Source of the DNA: Cellulosilyticum sp.
Lineage (GTDB): Bacteria > Bacillota > Clostridia > Lachnospirales > Cellulosilyticaceae
Direction of reading: 5' to 3'
DNA: 53,217 nt
Assembly: GCA_017421915.1 (NCBI GenBank)
Contig: JAFOHG010000065.1
Location: forward strand, 1 to 53,217
Part shown: one piece after another, positions 42,320-49,987 of the stretch
Layout: each line of letters begins with the position of its first letter
Numbering within the stretch: the stretch's first letter is position 1
The notes under the pieces: model-generated
Databases searched by the model: none
Seen by the model: the letters and a program-made list of their open reading frames with translations, nothing else
Told to the model about the DNA's origin: nothing
Translations under genes and position numbers: made by a program

Positions 42320-43378
42320 ATGAAAAGAACGGTAAAGAGATTACTTAGCTTAGTTGCAGTAGGAGCAATGGGATTTAGCATGGTAGGATGCTCCTCTGAA
42401 GGTGAAAATGGAAAAGTAGTTGTATATAACTGGGGAGATTATATTGATCCAGAAGTAAATGATTTATTTACTCAAGAAACAGGGATTAAAGTAGTTTATT
42501 CAGATTATGCCAATAATGAAGAAATGTATGCTTCAGTAGAACCAGGAAACGTAAGTTATGATGTGATTTTCCCATCAGATTATATGATTGAAAAAATGAT
42601 TAACAATGATATGCTTCAAAAGTTAGACTTTAGTAAAATTCCTAACTATGCAAACATTGATGAGCAATTTAAAAACTTACCATATGACCCTAATAACGAA
42701 TATTCTATTCCATATATGTGGGGAACAATGGGGATTGTGTATAATAAAACAATGGTAACAGAACCAGTAGATAGCTGGGATATTTTATGGGATAGCAAAT
42801 ATGATGACCAAATTTTTATGTATGATAGTGAAAGAGATTCTATCATGGTAGCATTAAAGAAACTAGGTTATTCTATGAATACAAGAGATAAAGCTCAGTT
42901 AGAAGAAGCAAAACAACTTCTTATTGAACAAGCACCACTTGTTTTAGCTTATGTAGGAGATGAAGGTAAAAATAAGATGATTAATGGGGAAGCAGCTTTA
43001 ATGTTAGCATGGTCTGGTGATGCAATGGTTATGCTACAAGAAAATCCAGATCTTGCATATGTTATTCCTAAAGAAGGTTCAAACTGGTTTGTAGATGGAA
43101 TGGTTATGTCAAAGGATGCAGCTAATGTAGAACAAGCATATCAATATATGAATTTCTTATGTAGACCAGATATTGCTGCTAAGAATGCAGAATACATTGG
43201 ATATTCTACACCAATTAGTGCAGCAAGAGAGCTTTTACCAGAAGAAATAAAAAATAGTGAAGTAGCTTATCCAGATCCTTCTATCTTAAAAAAGGATAAT
43301 ATGGAAATGTTTAATGATCCATCAGATATTATTAGCTTATATAGTTCAATTTGGACAGAAGTAAAAGCTTCTAACTAA
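42320..43378 (+). CDS. potD: Spermidine/putrescine-binding lipoprotein PotD
   Basis: The extracellular polyamine-binding protein, anchored as a lipoprotein: MKRTVKRL start, hydrophobic core and a MVGC lipobox (Cys about residue 24). It has 352 residues. VVYNWGDYIDPEV at the mature N-terminus and YDVIFPSDYMIEKM are PotD-family segments; the mature domain has a type II binding-protein fold. The GTG at 42314 is too close to GAGAGG, so ATG 42320 is preferred. It lies 153 bases after potC, beyond a hairpin. Confidence 0.94.
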   Translation: MKRTVKRLLSLVAVGAMGFSMVGCSSEGENGKVVVYNWGDYIDPEVNDLFTQETGIKVVYSDYANNEEMYASVEPGNVSYDVIFPSDYMIEKMINNDMLQKLDFSKIPNYANIDEQFKNLPYDPNNEYSIPYMWGTMGIVYNKTMVTEPVDSWDILWDSKYDDQIFMYDSERDSIMVALKKLGYSMNTRDKAQLEEAKQLLIEQAPLVLAYVGDEGKNKMINGEAALMLAWSGDAMVMLQENPDLAYVIPKEGSNWFVDGMVMSKDAANVEQAYQYMNFLCRPDIAAKNAEYIGYSTPISAARELLPEEIKNSEVAYPDPSILKKDNMEMFNDPSDIISLYSSIWTEVKASN

Positions 43379-43466
43379 AAATTCTTCATAATAAATAAGA
43401 AAAATAGAGATTTAAATTATTATTTTGGGGTATAATAAAGAAAAAATGATTGGGGGTAGTTAACAA

Positions 43467-43874
43467 ATGATAAAAGATGAATGTCAAAAAGATTTAGATG
43501 AACTTAATGCACTAGATTCAGACATCGTTTTATTTGATGACCATCAAAGCTATGAGGGCCTAGATGAAGATGGGTATGATGAATATGACTATGATGATGA
43601 CGATGTGTATGATTTTTCTATGCCAAAGGAAAGTAGCGCAGGTTCTTGGACATCATTAGTATTAGGTATTATCTCATCATTAGGATGGATTGTTCCCATT
43701 ATTGGATTACCTATAACAATAGTAGGGACAGTATTTGGCGCAATTAACATCAGAAATAAAAAATCTAGAGGCGTTGCAATTGCTGGCTTTGTAATAAATA
43801 TTGTTTTCTTGTGTGCAAGTATTGCAAAAGGAATTGTTGATATTGTTATGTATGCAAGAAAAAATAGAAAGTAA
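43467..43874 (+). CDS. DUF4190-like membrane protein with acidic N-terminus
   Basis: 135 residues. Residues 1-52 are strongly acidic, with a run of Asp and Tyr (DEYDYDDDDVYDF). Residues 55-130 hold two hydrophobic helices separated by a GAINIRNKKSRG loop, the pattern of DUF4190 membrane proteins. The acidic part would face the cytoplasm or outside depending on topology and could bind cations or basic partners. The function is unknown. The ATG follows TTGGGGGTAG. It is monocistronic with its own terminator. Confidence 0.7.
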   Translation: MIKDECQKDLDELNALDSDIVLFDDHQSYEGLDEDGYDEYDYDDDDVYDFSMPKESSAGSWTSLVLGIISSLGWIVPIIGLPITIVGTVFGAINIRNKKSRGVAIAGFVINIVFLCASIAKGIVDIVMYARKNRK

Positions 43875-43890
43875 TTAAAGAACTAATCAA

Positions 43891-43935
43891 AGAGGGTGGT
43901 ATATGTTTTAAGTAGAGCATATACTACCCTTTTTG
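43891..43935 (+). terminator. intrinsic terminator after DUF4190-like gene
   Basis: AGGGTGGTATATG (43893-43905) pairs with CATATACTACCCT (43918-43930), with a T run. Confidence 0.87.
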
Positions 43936-44046
43936 ATTTGAAAATACATCATGGAGAAGTAAAAATTTAAATATAAATCGACAAATTTCACTTTTTACTC
44001 ACATATAGCATAACATATAGTAAGGGCATAAAAAGGGGGAGTAAAG

Positions 44047-44385
44047 GTGTATAGACAGGTCATTATTATAAATAGTGATACACTTGGAAGAGGAGATGAA
44101 GGTGTTGGGCAGACACTTTTAGGTACATTTTTAAGAAAGATATTGGCACGCCCAGATAAACCCGATGCAATTGTTTTCTATAATTCAGGTGTAAAACTCT
44201 TAACAAGACAGTCTTATTATTTAGATGTATTAGATGCTTTAGAAAGAAGTGGAGTAGAACTACTAGCTTGTGGAACCTGTGTCTTTAAAGTTTGTGGTCA
44301 ACATTCATTGGCAGTAGGAAGAATTTCTAATATGGATGAGATTACAGATATTATGATAGGGGCTAGTCAAGTAATAACACTTTAA
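44047..44385 (+). CDS. DsrE/YedF-like sulfurtransferase-type protein
   Basis: 112 residues. SDTLGRGDEGVGQTLLGTFL, VFYNSGVKLLT and ELLACGTC match the C-terminal DsrE-like domain of the YedF proteins linked to selenium metabolism. Those proteins usually also carry an N-terminal TusA domain, which is absent here. The CGTC cysteines are candidate persulfide or selenium carriers. The start is a GTG at 44047, six bases after GGGGGAG. No selenium genes (selA, selB, selD) are adjacent, so the role is uncertain. Confidence 0.75.
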   Translation: MYRQVIIINSDTLGRGDEGVGQTLLGTFLRKILARPDKPDAIVFYNSGVKLLTRQSYYLDVLDALERSGVELLACGTCVFKVCGQHSLAVGRISNMDEITDIMIGASQVITL

Positions 44386-44441
44386 AAAATTCTTAGTATA
44401 GTTAGTGAAGAATAAAGCATACTAATAAAGTAGGCAGAAGA

Positions 44442-44517
44442 AAAAAATAAACGTTATGCAAAGTAGAATCGTGACCCTTTATAGGCAGGAATTCTAAGCA
44501 TAACGTTTATTTTTTAT
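44442..44517. terminator. bidirectional long hairpin terminator
   Basis: AAAAAATAAACGTTATGC (44442-44459) pairs with GCATAACGTTTATTTTTT; inner AGAAT/ATTCT pairs extend the stem. It separates the convergent YedF-like and alpha/beta-hydrolase genes. Confidence 0.8.
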
Positions 44518-44526
44518 AAGTACTTA

Positions 44527-45567
44527 TTAATAATCATCTCTTAATTCATAGATATGGTTTATTAAATCTTCAATAGTAGATAAAATAGTAGGCACATCAC
44601 TTGCATTAATAGCAGTAGTCGAGTTTTCAATAAAGGTTTGGCTGCTATCTGAAGACAGGGATAAGAGTGATTTTTGGGTACGTGACCAATTGCCATAGGC
44701 ATTATTTTGAGAAGTAATCACACGAATAGGAATATCACCTAAAGTTTGGCCTGCATCAATAGCATCTAAAATGACTTGTGCATTATTAGGTACATTAAGT
44801 TTTTCAGCAATGACATTACGATTCCAAGTTTTTTCTAAACCAATTCCTTTATTAAGTTTACGCAGGTCTTCAGAAAACTCTGGATTATTATTAAGTACAT
44901 TAGAAACATATTGAGTATTACCCATAAGACGTAATAGACCTGTATTACGAAGTGCATTAGTCATAAAAGACTCAATAATCATAATGTTATTATAATCTGC
45001 ACAGAAAGAAGGAGAAGTTCCTTCAATAAATACAATGCCAGCTACATCTTCAGGATAAAGCTGAGCATAACGAATGGCTTCTAAAGCTCCCATACCTTGT
45101 GCTACATAAATAAATGGCTCTAAATAAGTATCTTCATCACCAGGCACATCATCTGTGTGTAATAAGGTGTGAATCTCTCTGCAGATTTGATCAATATCTC
45201 TAGGTTTGTTGGTATAATCACTCCAACCATAGCCAGGTCGGTCATAAACCATTACACGATGATTTTCTGATAAAGGATGATGAAGAGGGTATAAATCAAC
45301 ATAAGGTACATTGCTTCCAATATTTCCGGTAAAAACAATTGGTAAATCACCAGTTCCTGATTCATAAAGATGCATATTCACACCTTCTATATCAATAAGA
45401 CGTCCCATACGTCCTAGATGACTTGCATTACAATAAATTGCAATTTGTTGATAAATAATACCTAAAGCAACGAGGCCTAATATAGTTAAAGGTACTAAAC
45501 GTTTTTTTAGTTTTTCTTTTCTTCTACTAGTCTTTTTGATTTTCATCTTGCGCTTTAATCCCTTCAC
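44527..45567 (-). CDS. Membrane-anchored alpha/beta-hydrolase homologue, probably inactive
   Basis: 346 residues: a Lys/Arg-rich N-terminus, one hydrophobic anchor (about 24-42), then an alpha/beta-hydrolase domain facing outside. YDRPGYGWSD and VAGIVFIEG are typical of the fold. At the nucleophile elbow, where active members have G-x-S-x-G, it reads AQGMG, with Gly at residue 158. The usual acid and histidine positions near ITSQNNAYG and STTAINASDVP also lack an obvious Asp and His. It may be a binding protein rather than an enzyme. The start is uncertain: GTG 45567, or ATG 45546 with AAGGGA 12-13 bases upstream. Confidence 0.8.
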   Translation of the reverse strand: MKGLKRKMKIKKTSRRKEKLKKRLVPLTILGLVALGIIYQQIAIYCNASHLGRMGRLIDIEGVNMHLYESGTGDLPIVFTGNIGSNVPYVDLYPLHHPLSENHRVMVYDRPGYGWSDYTNKPRDIDQICREIHTLLHTDDVPGDEDTYLEPFIYVAQGMGALEAIRYAQLYPEDVAGIVFIEGTSPSFCADYNNIMIIESFMTNALRNTGLLRLMGNTQYVSNVLNNNPEFSEDLRKLNKGIGLEKTWNRNVIAEKLNVPNNAQVILDAIDAGQTLGDIPIRVITSQNNAYGNWSRTQKSLLSLSSDSSQTFIENSTTAINASDVPTILSTIEDLINHIYELRDDY

Positions 45568-45724
45568 TCATTTCTTTAAAAATAACTATGTTTGCGTCTA
45601 CAATACATTATAGCATATTTAAAGGAAAAAGTTGAATGGGAAATACACTAATTTATAATGACCATCTATTATAATATGTGTTACAATGGGGTAAGTATCC
45701 GGTGAAATAAAAGGAGTTGATAAG

Positions 45725-46633
45725 ATGGACATAAAACAATTCGTACAGCTTTTAAAGACAAAGCTCCCTCAAAATATAATCTTTGAAAATGAACAGATGA
45801 AAAATTATACTACTTTTAAAATAGGTGGTAATGTAGATGTAATGATTAAACCTACTTCATATGAAGAAGTTTCAGAAGCAATAAAGCTATGTAGAGCACA
45901 TAAAATACCATATTACATTTTAGGAAATGGTAGTAATTTATTAGTTGCAGATGAAGGGTATAGAGGCGTGGTTATTCAGATCTATAATCAATTAGCCAAT
46001 GTACAGGTAGAAGAAAATATGATTAAGGCACAAGCTGGTGCATTACTTTCTAAAATTGCTCATAAAGCTATGGAAAATAGCTTAACAGGATTAGAGTTTG
46101 CACACGGTATTCCAGGAACTTTAGGTGGTGCTGTAGTGATGAATGCAGGTGCCTATGATGGTGAAATGAAAAATGTACTTGTAAGTTGTGATGTATTAGA
46201 TGAAGAAGGCAACATAGTGACACTTACAAATGAAGCATTAGAGTTAGGATATCGCACAAGTATTATTCAAAAAAAGAATTATGTTGTATTAGGTGCAACA
46301 ATGGTTTTAAAACAGGGGAATCAAGAAGCCATTAAAGATTATATGAAAGAATTAATGGGTAGAAGAAAAGACAAACAGCCTTTAGATAAACCGAGTGCAG
46401 GAAGTACTTTTAAGCGACCAGAAGGACATTTTGCTGGTAAGCTTATTATGGATAGTGGATTACGTGGTTATCAAATAGGTGGCGCAATGGTATCAGAAAA
46501 GCATTGTGGTTTTGTAGTCAATGCAGGTGGAGCAACTTGCAAAGATGTGGAGCAACTGATTGAACATGTTCAAAAAGTTGTTTATGAGAAATTCAATGTT
46601 CAGTTAGAAGCAGAAGTTAAGTTTTTAAAATAA
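45725..46633 (+). CDS. murB: UDP-N-acetylenolpyruvoylglucosamine reductase
   Basis: Makes UDP-N-acetylmuramate with NADPH and FAD, the second committed step of peptidoglycan synthesis; cytosolic. It has 302 residues. The FAD-binding part contains ILGNGSNLLVAD, and FAHGIPGTLGGAVVMNAG is diagnostic. KPSAGSTFKRPEGHFAGKLI carries the catalytic serine of the type II enzymes, and the C-terminus has HCGFVVNAG. The ATG follows AAAAGGAGTTGATAAG. It heads murB-rapZ-yvcK-whiA-crh. Confidence 0.96.
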   Translation: MDIKQFVQLLKTKLPQNIIFENEQMKNYTTFKIGGNVDVMIKPTSYEEVSEAIKLCRAHKIPYYILGNGSNLLVADEGYRGVVIQIYNQLANVQVEENMIKAQAGALLSKIAHKAMENSLTGLEFAHGIPGTLGGAVVMNAGAYDGEMKNVLVSCDVLDEEGNIVTLTNEALELGYRTSIIQKKNYVVLGATMVLKQGNQEAIKDYMKELMGRRKDKQPLDKPSAGSTFKRPEGHFAGKLIMDSGLRGYQIGGAMVSEKHCGFVVNAGGATCKDVEQLIEHVQKVVYEKFNVQLEAEVKFLK

Positions 46634-46678
46634 TGATATAGATATACATTATTGTGCTAATGATGAGGAGGTGCACAG

Positions 46679-47551
46679 ATGAACTTTATTATTGTAACTG
46701 GAATGTCAGGAGCAGGTAAGAGTAGTGCAATTAATTTTTTTGAGGATATGGGATATTATTGTGTAGATAATTTACCACCTACGCTAATAAAAAGTTTTGC
46801 AGATTTAATTGTATTACAAGAGAATAAAGTGAGTAAAGTAGTATTAGGAATAGATACAAGAGGAGGGGGACTATTTGCTGACCTATTTTCTAGTCTCCAA
46901 GAATTAGTAGAACTCGGGCATACTTATGAGATTATTTTCTTTGATTGTAGTGAACTAGAACTTATTAAAAGATACAAAGAAACAAGAAGATTACATCCCC
47001 TTGCACGTGAAGAAAGAGTAGAGGAAGGTATTCGTAAAGAGAGAGAAATCTTAAAAGAAATTAAGGAAAAAGCAAATCATATAATTGATACTTCTTATCT
47101 ATTACCAAAAGATACAAGAGGCGTGCTTTACAAAATTTATTGTGAAGATAAAGCCTTTGATAGTATGATGATTACAATTGTTTCCTTTGGGTTTAAATAT
47201 GGTATTCCAGTTGATGCAGATTTAGTATTTGATGTACGATTTGCACCAAATCCTTACTATATTCCTGAGATGAGACCTTGTACAGGAAATGACCAAGTAG
47301 TAAAAGATTATGTCATGCAATTTGAAGTTACACAAGAATTTTTAGCAAAACTACAAGATATGGTAAGCTTTTTGATTCCAAACTATAAAAAGGAAGGCAA
47401 AAATCAACTTGTGGTGGCGATTGGCTGTACAGGTGGAAAGCACCGTTCTGTAACTTTAGCTAATGCTTTATATGATTTCTTACAAAAAAAGGGGCATACT
47501 GTGATTAAACAGCATAGAGATATAGAGAAGGATAGTAAAAGAGGAAAATAG
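46679..47551 (+). CDS. rapZ: RapZ/YvcJ nucleotide-binding protein
   Basis: A P-loop NTPase-fold RNA- and nucleotide-binding protein. In Gram-negatives RapZ controls GlmS through small RNAs; in Bacillus the homologue YvcJ has a less clear role (competence has been reported). It has 290 residues. Walker A is GMSGAGKSS (8-16), followed by YYCVDNLPP, and the C-terminal domain carries VAIGCTGGKHRSV. The ATG follows GAGGAGGTGCACAG. It is followed three bases later by yvcK; the order rapZ-yvcK-whiA is conserved across Firmicutes. Confidence 0.94.
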   Translation: MNFIIVTGMSGAGKSSAINFFEDMGYYCVDNLPPTLIKSFADLIVLQENKVSKVVLGIDTRGGGLFADLFSSLQELVELGHTYEIIFFDCSELELIKRYKETRRLHPLAREERVEEGIRKEREILKEIKEKANHIIDTSYLLPKDTRGVLYKIYCEDKAFDSMMITIVSFGFKYGIPVDADLVFDVRFAPNPYYIPEMRPCTGNDQVVKDYVMQFEVTQEFLAKLQDMVSFLIPNYKKEGKNQLVVAIGCTGGKHRSVTLANALYDFLQKKGHTVIKQHRDIEKDSKRGK

Positions 47552-47554
47552 GCT

Positions 47555-48526
47555 ATGAAAAAAGAAGTTCAGGGCAAAAAAGTAGTTGTCATTGGTGGTG
47601 GTACAGGATTATCTACAATGCTTAAAGGAATCAAAAAGTATACATCAGACATTACTGCCGTTGTCACAGTAGCTGATAACGGGGGAAGCTCAGGAAAAAT
47701 ACGAGAAGAACTAGGAATTATGCCACCAGGCGACATTAGAAACTGCCTAGTGGCACTAGCTAATACAGAGCCTATTATGGAACAACTTTTGCAATACCGT
47801 TTCAAAGAAGGTAGCCTGGATGGACAAAATTTTGGAAACTTGCTTATTGCAACATTAGCAGAAATAACTGGGAGTTTTGAGGAAGCAGTTCATGTGACAA
47901 GTAAGGTTTTGGCTATTACAGGAAAAGTACTACCTGTAACATTAGAGGATGTTCATCTTCAAGCACAGTTTGAAGATGGCATAACTGTAATGGGGGAAAC
48001 AGAAATTGTAGAGTATGGTAAGCAAAAAGGAAGTAATATTTGTTGTATTGAATTAAATCCTAAGGAACCTAGTCCTACAAAAGAAGTTATTCAAGCTCTA
48101 CAGGAAGCAGAAATTATTATATTAGGACCAGGTAGTTTATATACAAGTATTATTCCAAACTTATTGGTAAAAGATATAAGTAAGCATATTGAAGCATCAC
48201 AGGCAAAGAAAGTTTACATTGCTAATATTATGACTCAACCAGGTGAAACCTCTAAGATTTCATTAGAAGGTCATATTGAAATTTTAGAGCATTACTTAGG
48301 AAAAAATATTTTAGATGCCGTCATTGTTAATAATGAAAAAGTGACTAAAGAACAAATGAAAGAATATGAAGAAGAGGGTGCAATGCTTTTAGGAATAGAT
48401 GAGTGTCATGATATATGGAAACGTATCAAAAGAATAGAAGTACCTCTTATAAAGATTCATAAAGATAAAAAATTTATTAGGCATGACCCAGAAAAGTTAG
48501 CTAGATGTATATTTCAAATGAAATAG
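47555..48526 (+). CDS. yvcK: YvcK/GlmR gluconeogenesis and wall-metabolism factor
   Basis: A CofD-like fold protein that in Bacillus binds UDP-GlcNAc and stimulates GlmS, directing carbon to the wall during gluconeogenic growth. It has 323 residues. The N-terminus reads VVVIGGGTGLSTMLKGIKK, then VTVADNGGSSGKIREELG and MPPGDIRNCLVALAN, which are diagnostic. The C-terminal segment IMTQPGETSKISL is also typical. The ATG is four bases after rapZ stops and follows AGAGGAAAATAGGCT, a weak site that suggests translational coupling. Confidence 0.94.
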   Translation: MKKEVQGKKVVVIGGGTGLSTMLKGIKKYTSDITAVVTVADNGGSSGKIREELGIMPPGDIRNCLVALANTEPIMEQLLQYRFKEGSLDGQNFGNLLIATLAEITGSFEEAVHVTSKVLAITGKVLPVTLEDVHLQAQFEDGITVMGETEIVEYGKQKGSNICCIELNPKEPSPTKEVIQALQEAEIIILGPGSLYTSIIPNLLVKDISKHIEASQAKKVYIANIMTQPGETSKISLEGHIEILEHYLGKNILDAVIVNNEKVTKEQMKEYEEEGAMLLGIDECHDIWKRIKRIEVPLIKIHKDKKFIRHDPEKLARCIFQMK

Positions 48527-48555
48527 TAAAAAATTACATAAGATGAGGTGAAAAA

Positions 48556-49521
48556 ATGTCCTTTTCTTTTAATGTAAAAAAAGAACTCACATGTGTACCG
48601 TTAGGAGCAAGGCATTGCATGCTAGCAGAATTAGCAGCAATGATTATAATGGCAGGTGAAGTAAAGTATGAAGAAGGAGCTTTTTCAATAAAATTCCAAA
48701 CAGAAAATGCAGCTATTGCAAGAAAATACTTTACAATAATAAAAAAAGCTTTTAATATAAATACAGAGATAGTTCTAAAAACAAGTAAAAAGTTTCATAA
48801 AAAGCAAACTTATATGCTTGTTACAAAAGATAGTAAAGAAGCATATAAGATTCTAGTTGCTACCACATTACTTAAGCAAGAAGGGACACATTCTATACTT
48901 AGAGATTATGTGGATTTAAATGTTATCCAAAGTACATGTTGTAAAAGGGCATATTTAAGAGGAGCTTTCCTTGGAGCAGGTTCTGTAAGTGACCCAGAGA
49001 AAGGATATCATTTAGAATTTGTTAATCCAACCGAGAGACATGCAATTTTTTTACAAGATATGATGCTTACTATGGAAATGGAACCTAAGGTAGTCGCTAG
49101 AAAAGGGAATTATATTCTATATCTAAAAGAAGGTACGCAGATTGTAGATTTACTTAATATTATGGGAGCACATGTAGCCCTAATGGAGCTAGAAAATGTA
49201 CGAATCGTTAAAGAGGTAAGAAATAACGTAAATCGTATTGTTAATTGTGAAACTGCTAATTTAAAGAAAACTGTTTCTGCTGCTGTAAGACAAATGCAAG
49301 ATATTGAGTATATACAAAATACAATTGGAATTTCAGCACTTCCTGAAAACTTACAACAAGTAGCAATTTATCGATTGGAATATCCGAGTAGTTCGCTGAA
49401 AGAATTAGGTGAGTTATTAACTCCACCAGTTGGAAAATCAGGAGTAAACCATAGATTAAAGAAAATTAGTGAAATTGCAGAGCATATTAGGGAAACAAGA
49501 GGAGGAAATAGAAATGGTTAA
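48556..49521 (+). CDS. whiA: Sporulation/division regulator WhiA
   Basis: A DNA-binding protein with an N-terminal LAGLIDADG-homing-endonuclease-like domain (about 1-210) and a C-terminal helix-turn-helix (about 220-310). It has 321 residues. SFSFNVKKELTCV at the start, CCKRAYLRGAFLGAGSVSDPEK in the middle and RLEYPSSSLKELGELL near the end are family hallmarks. WhiA affects cell division and sporulation in actinomycetes and chromosome segregation in Bacillus. The ATG follows GATGAGGTGAAAAA. Its last eight bases overlap the start of crh. Confidence 0.95.
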   Translation: MSFSFNVKKELTCVPLGARHCMLAELAAMIIMAGEVKYEEGAFSIKFQTENAAIARKYFTIIKKAFNINTEIVLKTSKKFHKKQTYMLVTKDSKEAYKILVATTLLKQEGTHSILRDYVDLNVIQSTCCKRAYLRGAFLGAGSVSDPEKGYHLEFVNPTERHAIFLQDMMLTMEMEPKVVARKGNYILYLKEGTQIVDLLNIMGAHVALMELENVRIVKEVRNNVNRIVNCETANLKKTVSAAVRQMQDIEYIQNTIGISALPENLQQVAIYRLEYPSSSLKELGELLTPPVGKSGVNHRLKKISEIAEHIRETRGGNRNG

Positions 49522-49780
49522 AGAAAGTATTAAATTAGAGTTAAAAAATGGGCTTGAAGCAAGACCAGCCGCACTATTTGTTCAAATTGCAAGTAAGTTT
49601 GAAAGTCATATTTCAGTAGTTGTTAATGAAAAACAGGTTAATGCAAAAAGTATTATGGGTATGATGTCTTTAGGAACAATCAAAGGAGAATTAATTGAGA
49701 TTGTTGCTGAAGGTCAAGATGAAAAAGAAGCAGTAGATGCACTTATTAAATTTTTAAAAACACAAGAAGTAAGTGAATAG
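49514..49780 (+). CDS. crh: Catabolite-repression HPr-like protein Crh
   Basis: An HPr paralogue that cannot carry phosphate for sugar uptake but can be phosphorylated on Ser46 and join CcpA in catabolite repression. It has 88 residues. Position 15, His in HPr, is Glu here (NGLEARPAAL); Bacillus Crh has Gln. S46 is intact in VNAKSIMGMMSLG. The ATG at 49514 follows AGGAGGAAATAGAA and lies inside the end of whiA, so the two are translationally coupled. The position after whiA is the same as in Bacillus. Confidence 0.9.
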   Translation: MVKESIKLELKNGLEARPAALFVQIASKFESHISVVVNEKQVNAKSIMGMMSLGTIKGELIEIVAEGQDEKEAVDALIKFLKTQEVSE

Positions 49781-49790
49781 TTGGAACCTA

Positions 49791-49840
49791 AGTCCTTAAC
49801 TAAGGTGAGAAAGAGTTACTTTAGTTAAGGACTTTTTCTG
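49791..49840 (+). terminator. terminator of murB-crh block
   Basis: AGTCCTTAACTAA (49791-49803) pairs with TTAGTTAAGGACT (49821-49833), followed by TTTTC. Confidence 0.85.
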
Positions 49841-49987
49841 TGAATTTAATTAATCTTATAGGGGTAAAAAAATGTATTGAAATATAACTTTAATCTGAAT
49901 GTAAAATTAAAGAAAGCTATTCAGGATATAATAAAAGAGTATTACCTAAATAAAAGAGAGAATGTATGAACTAGAGGAGGAAAATAA

